A DNA stretch of 50,429 bases from Nemertoderma westbladi (Eukaryota; Xenacoelomorpha; Nemertodermatida; Nemertodermatidae). Where the stretch lies: contig JAUCBJ010004019.1 in assembly GCA_032718475.1 (NCBI GenBank), positions 1 to 50,429 on the forward strand. Direction: 5' to 3'. This document shows, piece by piece, positions 38,499-48,122 of this stretch (positions are counted from its first letter, which is position 1; every line of letters begins with the position of its first letter). The position numbers and the translations under genes were made by a program. A model generated the notes under the pieces. It searched no databases, was not told where the DNA came from, and saw only the letters and a list, made by a program, of their open reading frames with translations.

Positions 38499-38968
38499 TG
38501 AGCGGAAATGTTCAAAAACTTTAAATAAATTTTTTTCGCAATGATATGACGTAAAAGTATATATAAGAGAAATATATTTCAACTGCAGATCGCAGCCATT
38601 ATCAATCACAGAATTAGATAATGAATTGGTAACCGGTAGTCGTAGATTCTGTGGCTTAAATATAAATTCTTATAAAGTATGAGATAATATTGCACAAAAC
38701 GACACGAGTCTATAGGAATTTTGGAAGTCCAGAGAAAAGTACCAATTACTTCAAACCATCACCTTCAAGGCAGAACCCCCTAAGTCGATTTTTGTTGTTC
38801 TGAGATAATCGATAAAAATTGTTTATTTTTTAGAGAGATGCCTCAGTTTACTTGTTATTGTGCTTTTTGACAACTAAATATATATAGAATTCATATAACT
38901 AAACTTTCAGTTTGATTTGGAATCACCTTTGAAATATATTGCGGTTTTTTACATAGGTTTTTTATATA
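38499..38968. other. AT-rich spacer, nothing recognised
   Basis: No open frame of note, no repeat and no RNA gene was recognised between the E-box array and the LINE fragment. Confidence 0.55.
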
Positions 38969-39485
38969 GGTTCAAACTTCTACCTCCCGAATTGTAAATC
39001 CTTTGAATGTGATACTTTCGTTTTTAACGGTATTAAAAATTGGAACGCTCTGCCTAATGAACTAAAAAACCTAGATAATCAACATTCTTTTAAATCTGCA
39101 GTTAAATCTCACCTCCGTGTGCAATGTAAAAATAGGTACAATAGTCCTACAGTAAGTTATTAGTTTATTAATTATTTACTATTTTACTGTAATTACGTTT
39201 TATAATAAATTGTTCTGTACATTACATCTTTATCGTTGAGTCGGACATTGTCACGCTCTCGGTAAATTTGTTCATGTACATAGTGTAATTACGTTTTATA
39301 TTGGTTTTAGGTTAGCGTAGTGTAATATTGTATTTGTAACCAAGTAACATAAAGGACCCCCTTGGAAATAAGCTGCAAAGCTTTAGGGGTAATCCTATAT
39401 GTTATGTTGGACAATACCTTTATACCGGTACATTGTTTGGTGTATTTGTTATTGTTTTTACATAATGTATAAATAAATCTATCTA
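38969..39485 (+). mobile_element. 5'-truncated LINE 3' end (CR1/L2-like)
   Basis: The first 195 nt (to TAG at 39161-39163) read as the last 64 residues of a LINE reverse-transcriptase ORF, with FNGIKNWNALPNELKN followed by FKSAVKSHL, a typical C-terminal signature (compare KSWNNLPNNIRK in the full LINE at 43435). A 3' UTR follows with GGACCCCCTTGGAAATAAGC near 39353 and ends AATAAATCTATCTATT. It is a dead, 5'-truncated insertion from a different family than the 41-48 kb LINE, since the 3' UTRs are unlike. Confidence 0.75.
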
Positions 39486-39486
39486 T

Positions 39487-39644
39487 TTTTGTAAAAATTC
39501 TGACTTAGGGTGTTTTGCCAAAACAAGGGGGAACACCGTTTTCTGGTATTATCCCGTAACTATACGATAGTTACGGGGTATTGCCTAGAAAACAAGTTAT
39601 CCTCAATTTGGCAAAACACCATAAGTCCGAAGTTTTACAAAAAA
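39487..39644. mobile_element. Fold-back MITE, about 158 bp, nearly one palindrome
   Basis: Outer arms TTTGTAAAA...GACTTA.GGTGTTTTGCCAAA (from 39487) recur inverted up to 39644 with a few mismatches. The centre is a perfect 11-bp stem, CCCGTAACTAT / ATAGTTACGGG, with a 3-nt ACG loop (39553-39577). The segments between are also partly complementary. There is no coding capacity. It lies directly at the 3' end of the preceding LINE fragment. Confidence 0.75.
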
Positions 39645-40519
39645 CACGCATAACATATCAAATAGTAGCCAAGGCGTATCGTGCGTCCTAAATTATTTAA
39701 TGCGTAGTGCGCACGTAATACATGTGCGCATTTGTGATTAGGTAATACTATTAGCTATTAGATTAGGCGATTAGGCTATCTAAAATGTTAACTAGCACAT
39801 GAGCAGGTGTTACTGTAGTTAGTATTACCTGTAAACGCAATAATAACAAATAAGCACATACAATATAGCTAACACACTTGCGCACATGTTGGATTTTTTT
39901 GAATTCTAAATTCTAAAGGGCTCCATAAGTTTTTGATATTTTGGTATTAATTGCTTCTAAAATAAGTACGGGACTGTAGTTAGAATCATGTATCAATACA
40001 AATTGAACAAAATGTAGCCAAATGCAGAACTATAAGAACAAAATTTAGATTTAAGCCAGCGGAAGTCTAAGTACAAAATATAGCCATGGGTGGCACTCTA
40101 CAGTAAGAACAAAGTCTAGCTTACGTCATGACGAATAATTAAAGACTGTTTTTTCTACAGTACGTGGCAACATTTTGACCAACTCTAGGCCTATCAGCAA
40201 CTATCAGCACTACAATCGATTTGGTATTTCATTTTTTAATAGGCCTTAGTGCCTAATGAGTAGGCCTACTAACAGTGGCCCAAGTGGCCATAAATGCTAG
40301 GTAGTATCTGAGGGAATAAGACCCCATGTCCTATTTTATTGTTATCAGCAACTTGGTGAGCATGTCAGGTTGCCGATCAAGTTGCTCTATGTAAACGTGA
40401 AGTTTGTTACTGTAAAATATGCCTCATATAACGGAGACTAAAAGTTAATGTTACTCAAATTAAGTTGCTAGTGGCTGACCAAGTTGTCCAAAACGTCCGG
40501 AACCCTATAGCAACTTGAA
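39645..40519. other. Spacer with short inverted repeats, no gene seen
   Basis: AT-rich, non-coding. Near 40344-40386, AGCAACTTG and CAAGTTGCT form a 9-bp inverted repeat; further AAGTTGC/GCAACTTG copies occur near 40463 and 40508. No open frame of interest. Confidence 0.55.
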
Positions 40520-40726
40520 CACAAACATTAAATGAGGGACAGATATTTATCAGCGCCACAAACATTAATGTGGGACAAACATTGATGTGGGACATAAACA
40601 TTGATGTGGGACACAAACATTACTGAGGGACATAAACATTAATGAGGGACACAAATATTAATGAGGTTCACTAACATTACTGAGGGACACAAACATTAAT
40701 GAGGGACACAAACATTAATGAGATAC
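40520..40726 (+). repeat. 19-bp minisatellite, left part, about 10 copies
   Basis: The unit is GGGACACAAACATTAATGA, degenerate here (GATGTGG, TACTGAGG and ATATTAATG variants). The array starts with a GGGACAGATATT variant. The array stops at the 13-bp duplication (40714-40726) that borders the RTE-like LINE and resumes at 48123. Confidence 0.9.
40714..40726. repeat. Target-site duplication, left copy (ATTAATGAGATAC)
   Basis: This exact 13-mer recurs at 48123-48135 on the other side of the RTE-like LINE. Both copies lie in the 19-bp minisatellite, as expected if the LINE landed in a once continuous array. Confidence 0.8.
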
Positions 40727-40761
40727 TACTAGGATCGGCATGCTGCATTGCAGCTGCATTT

Positions 40762-41460
40762 TTAAGAATGCTGTGCCGGCTTGTCAACAAAATTGCACCG
40801 CCACAACTCCCTGTCACCCATGACATTTGCTAGATCATCCGCATCTTTAAGGCCAGTGTCCTTTAAGATGCGTCTCAAGAAAGTCATGGGCTGTCCACCA
40901 TGCTTATTCACTCCATGAGGCTGCCAAAGTACAAGATTATGCACTGGCTGGTCCTCACGGCGAAAGCAATGTCCTGCAAAGCGGAGGCGATTTTGTTCTA
41001 GTGTCAAGCTTGGGGGAACCAATGAGACACTTCCAATGTTATATAATGTCTGGTTGGAGATGTGTGCATTGTACTTGACACAATGAACCCGGCGTAGCAT
41101 TCTTGTGAATGTGCCATCCAGAGATTTGGTGTCCTCAGCAGTTAGAGCCCAGCATGGACTCCCGTAGAGGAGTACTGGAACTACTGCTGCTCTAAATAAT
41201 CGGACCTTAAGTTTCCGATTAATTCTCGGTGACTTCCAAATCCTGGAAAGCCTATTCAAGGCTGCCCATGCCTTTCCCTTACGTATTCGAAGGTCCTCAC
41301 CTGACTTCCGGATCCCTGATCCCAGGTAACAGAAGTCGTCCACATGCTCAAGCATACCATCCTTTGAGCTTATGCTCATCCGATCAGAGACTTGCTGAGG
41401 ACTTTCAAAGTTAACTGTCAGAATTTTGGTCTTTCTGGAGTTAATAAAAAGACCAACACT
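40762..41460 (-). pseudogene. RTE-like reverse transcriptase, C-terminal part
   Basis: Read from 41460 down to TAA at 40762-40764, the frame is open. It begins VGLFINSRKTKILTVNFES and continues DFCYLGSGI, KVRLFRAAVVPVLLYGS.CW and LDGTFTRMLRRVH, the typical segment after the RT palm (thumb and C-terminal region) of RTE-type LINEs. The first in-frame Met starts at 41379, but the homologous frame runs on to the breakpoint at about 41460, where the CR1-like LINE interrupts it. The catalytic motifs lie in the other part (47791-48122). It cannot make an active enzyme. Confidence 0.85.
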
Positions 41461-43098
41461 ACGCTACGACCAAACCATAATCCACTAGCGGAAGGTTCAA
41501 CTATTGATCTGGAGGAGACAACCATTAGCCACGCCGGAAGTCACACCACAACCGGTAGCTCTACTCCAATTCTACCCGCCTCCAATAATTCATCTCAATA
41601 TTTTGAATTCAGCTCCTTTAGTCTACCGCAAGTCTCCCCAATTGACATCGCCACCATGGATGGGGTGAGAGATATTAACGCTGGCCTAAATAATGATACA
41701 GTTGTCTTTAATACAGATTCTGCTAGTGGATACGGTAGGCCTATTACAACCAGTCAATATGACGACAACGTACCGGTACATACTACGGCTACTTCATCCC
41801 AAAATGAACTGTCGAATGCAGATCTATTCAACTTGATAGATAATCTAGGGAAAAGAATCGTAACTCTAGAACAAACGCAACGGTACGATAGCGCCCTAAT
41901 CGAACGTATGTCCAAAGAAATTGTAGAATTACAACAGAACAAAGAAAATAATTACACCACCTCATCGCCAATCTTTTCTCTTGCTGCTGGTCCTGATAAA
42001 CCCACCGATCCCATCCTCAATCGATCACCACCCCCAGTTTCGATGGCAACGATCGATACAGTAGGTACCGGTAGCAGTGTTAACATAATCGATACACCGG
42101 AAGATAAAGAACCCGTAGCTACAAGTACCGGAAATATGGACGCATCCGTACATGTACAACCCGACGAGGCATTAGAGTCTATAACAAAGTCTGTTGATCA
42201 TCCTACAACTGAACCACCATTTAAGGAAGTATCAAAACAGAGACAAACCAAGTGTACTACCTTGCTCATGATGGATAGTAATAGGCGTTATATCAACACA
42301 ACACGGGTCGACACCAATGCCAAAATGATGGTGACTCCGACTACCAAAGATATACTAATAAACATAGAAGTTGCTGCGAAGAAATACCCAAACATTAACC
42401 GTATATACATGCACTCGGGTACTAACGACATTGATACTAATGGAGGGGAACAACGCGTCGTACATAATATTACGAGGGCTATCGATCTTGCGAGGGAACA
42501 CTGAGGGGCTGTCGAAATCGTTGTATCATCGATCTTACCCCGCCGTGACATAGATGTATACAGAATAAACAGCAGGTTACTAAGAATAGCACAACAGCGT
42601 AACATTGTATTCGCCCGACACCATGCGATATCAAGGATACACCTGTATGATGATAAACATATTAAGGAGAGATTTATTCCGCTGCTTGGGAGATCGATCC
42701 GCTACCACCTGTTTGAGTTTCGGGCCGTTAACCCAAACAAAATCCAGCTGACGCGTTTCAATGGCCCCGTACCAACCTCTACAATGCCTTCACAGACACA
42801 AAGATCCACTCAACTCCCTACTGATCTTTATAGCCGTGTCGTTGAGAGACCTGGTTTGTTGCCACGACCTACACCTACTTCAGCGTCGGGTCGAGCGCAA
42901 GAGTCGTCAGTCATACCCGTGGCAAACCAGGTATCAACTACCATTGCGCGATCTGCCCTACTACCCACGCCATCACCACCGCTCACTACCGTCAGACAAA
43001 TGGCCGTACAGATTGATCCGCTCGCAAAGAAACGAGGTATGATATCGGCTCTAATAGACCTACTGCAAGTTATAAATCCAGATGATATACAGGGGTAA
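41392..43098 (+). pseudogene. LINE ORF1: coiled coil plus SGNH-hydrolase-like domain, one in-frame stop
   Basis: ORF1 proteins of CR1-type LINEs bind RNA and often carry an esterase-like SGNH domain. From 41461 the frame encodes a Ser/Thr-rich stretch, a probable coiled coil (DLFNLIDNLGKRIVTLEQ to KEIVELQQ, about residues 144-184 counted from 41392), then the SGNH-like part. Its marks are MDSNRR (Ser codon 42277), HSGTND (Gly codon 42418) and DDKH (42649-42660), corresponding to blocks I, III and V. TGA at 42502-42504 interrupts this domain; the same frame continues with VEIVVSSILPRRDIDVYRIN and ends at TAA 43096-43098. CGA to TGA by CpG decay would explain the stop. The 23 codons from the ATG at 41392 to the breakpoint are antisense RTE sequence, not native ORF1. 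Confidence 0.78.
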
Positions 43099-43434
43099 AT
43101 ATTAGGTCCAAACTAATGAGTACCACTTTTTTTTTTATTCGCACTAATAACATTCAAGTACCTTCTACTTGATTTTATCTGGTTTGTATCGTTAGCCCTA
43201 CTGTATTTCAAATTATGCTTAACTCTGAAGGCAAATTCTTTGCGTAATACCCATTTGGGTTTTAACTTCCGATTGAATATATATAATATTTACAGGGTTT
43301 TTATGTTCAATATATTACTAAGCCTATATATCATATATATCGTAGTTATGTCAAAGTTCAGCGGGCTGAGCACGATAATGTATTTTTTCACACGCAATTC
43401 ACTAGTCCTAATAAATTGTGCAATTTATTAAATA
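43099..43434 (+). other. Inter-ORF region of the LINE
   Basis: The 336 nt between the ORF1 stop and the chosen ORF2 start are AT-rich. A 63-codon hydrophobic frame (43240-43431) ends one codon before the ORF2 ATG in the same frame, with TAA at 43429-43431. Whether it belongs to a longer ancestral ORF2 start is open. Confidence 0.5.
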
Positions 43435-46400
43435 ATGAAATGCTTCTATTTGATATATTTTTATTTGAACAATATTGTTAAACATATGCATGGAATAGCC
43501 AAGGCCAGGCTCAGTGGGTTGTGTCTATGTTTATGCATATTGGTAAAACAAATATGTGACAGTCATTTTTTGCGCAGCAAAACAACTACAGCCCCCCAAC
43601 CCCGACTTAACCTCCTCAGCAGACGACAAAGACAGAATAAGTATAATAGACTACCCTTACGCTTACATCAAAATAAAACTTCACGAAGACAAAATCTTAA
43701 ATTCAATATCACCTGTTCCAGTGGTTATACTTTACTTCTAATAATATCATTGTATAGCTTGATTTCAACAAATCAATCTCTCGAGTTATTCATTCAGAAA
43801 TATATTTTCATATTTTTTCTAGCTCTGCCTTTTTTAATAATTTCAATATCCCTTTTTGTTTCCTGTAATAATACTAGGCCAGCACTTTCAAACAATTTTA
43901 ATTTAACTCTTGCTATTATGTATAACGCAGTGTGGTGGAATTCATTGACATATTCAAACAATTCTAAGGGATCACTCACATATCAAATTTTTAAAAAAAT
44001 ATACAAAACATACAGAACTCATAGAGCATATATTAACGCAACTCAGGCAACCAAACTGATACTGTACATTGCATACTTATATATAACCTCCGGCATCGAC
44101 ACACTAATTATAATTAGCCTAACAATTAACATTATGTTACTAAAATGTGGTGACGTTCACCCAAATCCAGGGCCTGCAATATTGCCTCAAGGGCCGTTAT
44201 GGAGCAACATGTACCAATTACGCCAGTATCTAGTCAATAATCCAAACGAACTAAAATTTATTCATATTAACGCTTTAAGTCACGTGAAACACTACAATGA
44301 TATTAAAGACCTTCTTCAAACTGACCCCAAAATAACGACTAACACAATAATCAGTATATCGGAAACTTGGTTGAAACGCCACATAGCATCAAAATCAATA
44401 CAATTATCAGGTTACAACATTGAAAGGCAGGATAGGAGAAAGAAGAAAGGGGGAGGTGTCTTATTTTACATACCTAGTCACATTAAATACAATACAAGGG
44501 GGGATATTAAATTAGGAAACAATAGCACTACAACGAATAATAATAAAAGCAATACAAGCAATTATAAGAAAGAAAATAAAAAATATGACTCATTGTGGAT
44601 CAATATAGGCGATACTCTAGTAGGTGTATTCTACATACCACCACATGCTAATAATATTTGGGATGACCTGACCGAGGAAATGGAGAATGCTACCAATGCA
44701 TCTCAAAATGTCCTTCTAATGGGTGATTTCAATGTTAATATTCAATCCACATATGACCCCCAATCAAAAAATAACTCGGCATATTATAAAAACATGCAAT
44801 TCCTGGAAATACTAACGACATACAACTTACAAATCCTAAATACCGAGCACCCCACTAGATATAAAGCAAAAACCAGCTCTCTTATAGACATGTTCATAAC
44901 CACCTCAAATAATACAGATAACTATATTGAATGCAATACATTTCCGGCTGACTTTTCCGATCACGAATTTATAGTACTGAAATCCAAACAAGTAATTTCA
45001 CAACCACCACAAAACACGAAACCAGTATATTCTACAGTTAAATTCCGCGATCTATCACATTTCAATGAATCTGATTTTCTTAATGAAATTAGTAAAATTG
45101 ACTGGACGAATAATTATTTTACAAGCAATGTAGATTACGTTTATGACAACTTCGAAAATAAATTAAATGAAATATATGATAAGCATGCACCAATTAAAAC
45201 TAAATGCATACGATCTAGCAATAATATCAAAAGCAACTTGCACAACATATCACTATGGTGGAACTCAGAACTATCATCCCTAAATATTGAAAAACAGCAA
45301 AAATTAATCAGGTGGAGACATTCAAAAAGTGAAAGTGACTTTGCAGACTATAAAACAATTCGAAATAAATTTAACTCACTAAATAAAAACCTAAAGAATA
45401 AATATATAAAATCAAAACTAAATGATGCAACTGCAATAAAAGACAAATGGGTAATATTAAATAAAATCACTAATAATAATAAAAAAACCGAGCAAACTAT
45501 ATCGTCCTTAATTAATCACGCAACAGGCTCTATTATTTATAACATATTACCAATGGCGAACCTACTTAATGACACATATCTAAATCTGGGTAACTTTCAA
45601 AGCACTGGCTATATAAAAAGACATTGTACTGTTCACTCTAGTTTCAGCTTTAAGAACGTAACCGAATTAGAAATATTTGAAATAATATCTAAAATAAACA
45701 CAAATAAACCAACTGGTCCGTCAATATTAAGTCCAAAATTAATAAAACAAATTGCACCGTATATTACCATACCACTAACTCACATCACAAACTTATGCCT
45801 AACGTCAAGCACTTTTCCTTCTCGGCTAAAATCAACCTTTATTACTCCTGTATTCAAAAAAGGGTCTCGAGATGAACCATCTAATTATAGACCTATTTCT
45901 GTCACATCAACATTCGAAAAAATAATTGAAACAGTCATATATCACCAAATTACAAAATATCTACACAACAATAAAATACTACAAAGTAAGCAATTTGGTT
46001 TCAGAAAAGGGTATTCTACAGCAGACGCCGTTTTATTTGCAACCGAGTCTTGGAAACGCGAACTTAACGAAAATAAATATATTGCTATTGGAGTACTAGA
46101 TCTCTCTAAAGCTTTCAACTCCCTCCAGCACGACATTCTCCTAGATAAATTAACAGAAATTGGATTCCAATCGAATGCTGTTGCACTTATTAAAAGTTAT
46201 CTTCTCGACCGCCCGCAAGCTGTAAAATTAAGCAAAATGTTCTCAGACTGGAAAATTTGCAATAGGGGTATACCACAGGGCACCAAACTTGGACCATTAT
46301 TGTTTTTAATATATGTCAATGACTTTGCAAATCAAATAAATTTGGAAACAATCCAATATGCTGATGACACTCTTATATATTGCTCGCACCCAAATGCACA

Positions 46401-47232
46401 TACTGCAGTAAAACAACTAAACAATCAAATCACATATATTAGCCAGCTATTCGCAACACTAGGTATGAAATTAAACTCAAATAAAACAGAACTTCTTGTT
46501 ATATCCCCATTAAAGAGAACAGACGAATTAAATAATCTACATCTTGTGCTTAATAATGACATAATTAAACAATCAACCACAATTAAATATTTAGGCATCA
46601 TCATAGATAACAGATTATCATGGAAGGACCAAATAAAAACTACTACATCTAAAATGGCAGCGGCCACATCCACAATACGCCAAATAAAAGGACAATTGCC
46701 AATCTCTACGAAATTAATGTTATACAAAGCTCTAGTCATGCCGTACCATAACTACTGTAGTATCTTAACAGCGACATATAATAATACTCACGGATATAAG
46801 GAACTACTGTACAAAATGGATAAGATTCAAAATTACGCACTTAGGCTAATCTATAACAAAAAAATACGAGAAACTTCAGGAACAGAACTAAGACAATTAG
46901 CTAGGATCCCGCACCTTAACGCACTGAGAGAATACCACGCAATACAATATTTCTATAAATACATGTTCAACATTATCCCAGCATTTAAATCATTAAAACT
47001 CCCGTTCATCAATCAAATATCACTATCTAATAGGCAAATAAATCCACGAACTAAAAAAATAAAAGTTCCAAAAACAACAAACAGATTTGGTCACAACTCT
47101 TTTATTGTCACATGCATAAAATCATGGAACAATTTACCTAATAACATTCGTAAATTTGCACTCAATAATAATTTTTTATCACTATTGGAAAATTACTACA
47201 TAACACAATATGAAAGAAAAGCAGTAACATAA
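43435..47232 (+). CDS. LINE ORF2: hydrophobic N-terminus, 2A-like motif, AP endonuclease, reverse transcriptase (1265 aa)
   Basis: ORF2 nicks target DNA and reverse-transcribes the element RNA onto it. The order is as follows. Residues 1-238 are an unusual extension with hydrophobic stretches near 99-111, 118-143, 207-219 and 223-237. G239-DVHPNPGP (240-247) is a 2A-like peptide, at which ribosomes can skip the last Gly-Pro bond. The AP endonuclease domain follows with SETW (E310), RRKKKGGGV, GDFN (D431, N433) and SDH (D509, H510). The reverse transcriptase follows with FKKGSRDEPSNYRPIS, LDLSKAF, GIPQGTKLGPLLF and YADD at 975-978. The C-terminal SWNNLPNNIRK is family-typical. All catalytic residues I can identify are present and there is no stop, so the enzyme may be active. 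The exact start Met is uncertain. The canonical 2A glutamate (DxExNPGP) is His here. Confidence 0.92.
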   Translation: MKCFYLIYFYLNNIVKHMHGIAKARLSGLCLCLCILVKQICDSHFLRSKTTTAPQPRLNLLSRRQRQNKYNRLPLRLHQNKTSRRQNLKFNITCSSGYTLLLIISLYSLISTNQSLELFIQKYIFIFFLALPFLIISISLFVSCNNTRPALSNNFNLTLAIMYNAVWWNSLTYSNNSKGSLTYQIFKKIYKTYRTHRAYINATQATKLILYIAYLYITSGIDTLIIISLTINIMLLKCGDVHPNPGPAILPQGPLWSNMYQLRQYLVNNPNELKFIHINALSHVKHYNDIKDLLQTDPKITTNTIISISETWLKRHIASKSIQLSGYNIERQDRRKKKGGGVLFYIPSHIKYNTRGDIKLGNNSTTTNNNKSNTSNYKKENKKYDSLWINIGDTLVGVFYIPPHANNIWDDLTEEMENATNASQNVLLMGDFNVNIQSTYDPQSKNNSAYYKNMQFLEILTTYNLQILNTEHPTRYKAKTSSLIDMFITTSNNTDNYIECNTFPADFSDHEFIVLKSKQVISQPPQNTKPVYSTVKFRDLSHFNESDFLNEISKIDWTNNYFTSNVDYVYDNFENKLNEIYDKHAPIKTKCIRSSNNIKSNLHNISLWWNSELSSLNIEKQQKLIRWRHSKSESDFADYKTIRNKFNSLNKNLKNKYIKSKLNDATAIKDKWVILNKITNNNKKTEQTISSLINHATGSIIYNILPMANLLNDTYLNLGNFQSTGYIKRHCTVHSSFSFKNVTELEIFEIISKINTNKPTGPSILSPKLIKQIAPYITIPLTHITNLCLTSSTFPSRLKSTFITPVFKKGSRDEPSNYRPISVTSTFEKIIETVIYHQITKYLHNNKILQSKQFGFRKGYSTADAVLFATESWKRELNENKYIAIGVLDLSKAFNSLQHDILLDKLTEIGFQSNAVALIKSYLLDRPQAVKLSKMFSDWKICNRGIPQGTKLGPLLFLIYVNDFANQINLETIQYADDTLIYCSHPNAHTAVKQLNNQITYISQLFATLGMKLNSNKTELLVISPLKRTDELNNLHLVLNNDIIKQSTTIKYLGIIIDNRLSWKDQIKTTTSKMAAATSTIRQIKGQLPISTKLMLYKALVMPYHNYCSILTATYNNTHGYKELLYKMDKIQNYALRLIYNKKIRETSGTELRQLARIPHLNALREYHAIQYFYKYMFNIIPAFKSLKLPFINQISLSNRQINPRTKKIKVPKTTNRFGHNSFIVTCIKSWNNLPNNIRKFALNNNFLSLLENYYITQYERKAVT

Positions 47233-47790
47233 TCACTTAACTATACATTATTATAAAAGTCAGGCTATAAAAGAAGGGAAGGGGGGGGGGTGGGGGGGGG
47301 GGGGCAAGTATGTAAGGTGCTTGTAATTTTTCGTGTTATTTTATCTATACTGTGTATTGATATTTAAGTACGGAGTACGTGGATATTGGTTTTATTTATG
47401 CATGGTATGTGTGGGGTGTGCGGAAGTGCATGTTTATGCATGGGATGGGCATGATAATACGGGTTGATAATGCGATAGTACGTTAATAGTTTATGTATGG
47501 CTGAGCCTGGCCCATGCACGTAGTTTTATTTAACCATACACCTTTAGTTAACTAAGTACGGTTGTAATGTGTACAGTAAATATCTTATTCTATTGTTTAG
47601 TGTCGTATTATTTACAAATTATATTGTGTCAACACGTACATAGAAGATGGACCAAGTCCATCCAGCCCGCTGACTTTGACCTTTTAAACTATCAGTTTAA
47701 TGTGTAACTTCGGTGCCATTTCACTGCCTTTAGTCCAGCATGCTGGCTAAAGTTTTAAGGTTAATATAATTGAAATTGAAATTGAATTGA
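47233..47790 (+). other. LINE 3' UTR with G tracts and AT-rich terminal repeats
   Basis: Two G runs (47281-47290 and 47292-47304) separated by one T lie 50 bp after the stop. The UTR ends in short GAAATT/GAATT repeats at 47770-47790, resembling the short terminal repeats of CR1/L2-type LINEs that prime reverse transcription. No AATAAA was noticed near the end. Confidence 0.7.
47728..47752 (+). promoter_or_regulatory. 3'-terminal stem-loop of the LINE
   Basis: CTTTAG-T-CCAGCA pairs with TGCTGGCTAAAG, a 12-bp inverted repeat with one bulged T; the core CCAGCATGCTGG is self-complementary. It stands 38 nt before the element's 3' end, where some LINE RTs recognise their own RNA. Function is inferred from position. 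Confidence 0.5.
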
Positions 47791-48122
47791 GAAGCAGAAT
47801 GTTCTAATGAGCTGAGGAGCCGTTGGGCTCCTCTAATGATTCTGAGAGTACTCCTAAGTCATCAGCAAAGTCTAGATCAGTTAGGTACTTGGCAGGATTT
47901 CCTCGACTTCTGGAGCCAGTAGGTGGAGTTATCATCACCCCATCATCATTATAATGATCTAAGGACATGCGTAGAACATAGTCAACCACAATAATGAACA
48001 AGAATGGTGCAAGTGTGTCTCCTTGGAGGACGCCCCATAACACTTCAAATGGTTCTGTGTCACCGTCAACAGTAGACACAAATGTTGTTGAACCATCGTA
48101 TACTGATCTGATTGCTGCAATA
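47791..48122 (-). pseudogene. RTE-like reverse transcriptase, palm fragment
   Basis: The minus-strand reading gives IIAAIRSVYDGST, then GVLQGDTLAPFLFIIVVDY, then YLTDLDFADDLGVLSESLEE. These are the RT fingers/palm segment with FADD as the catalytic box, usual in RTE-type LINEs. After LEE the frame is lost by one base near 47823; restoring frame by eye gives AQRLLSSLE, the family's next block. The fragment starts at the target-site duplication and stops at the nested LINE. The C-terminal half continues at 41460 downward. Confidence 0.82.

Larger units (their letters stand above)
41461..47790 (+). mobile_element. CR1-like LINE (6.3 kb), nested in the RTE-like LINE
   Basis: The element carries ORF1 (to 43098) and ORF2 (43435-47232), then a 558-bp 3' UTR ending in TTGAAATTGAAATTGAATTGA at 47770-47790. 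Breakpoints are placed where the minus-strand RTE reading is interrupted. No target-site duplication longer than a base or two is visible, as is common for CR1-type elements. ORF1 is already open at the left breakpoint, so the copy is slightly 5'-truncated. AP endonuclease plus RT without RNase H, and an SGNH-type ORF1, suit the CR1 clade. The coding strand of ORF2 is strikingly A-rich. Confidence 0.85.
40727..48122 (-). mobile_element. 5'-truncated RTE-like LINE, split by a nested LINE
   Basis: About 1,066 bp of minus-strand LINE lie in two parts (47791-48122, then 40727-41460) around the 6.3-kb plus-strand insertion. Read on the minus strand they join in order: RT motifs GVLQGDTLAPFLF and FADD, then AQRLLSSLE, then VGLFINSRKTKIL and the C-terminal region. 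The 13-bp duplication brackets the whole, and the 3' end is on the left. The 5' truncation lies inside the RT domain, so this copy was dead on arrival. Confidence 0.8.

Noticed and set aside
44149-44175. 2A motif as a sign of an integrated RNA virus
   Set aside because: It is embedded in a LINE frame with AP endonuclease and YADD reverse transcriptase; 2A-like motifs are known in such LINEs, and no viral capsid or polymerase was seen.
41461-47790. Target-site duplication for the CR1-like LINE
   Set aside because: Comparison of both junctions gives at most one or two shared bases, not distinguishable from chance.
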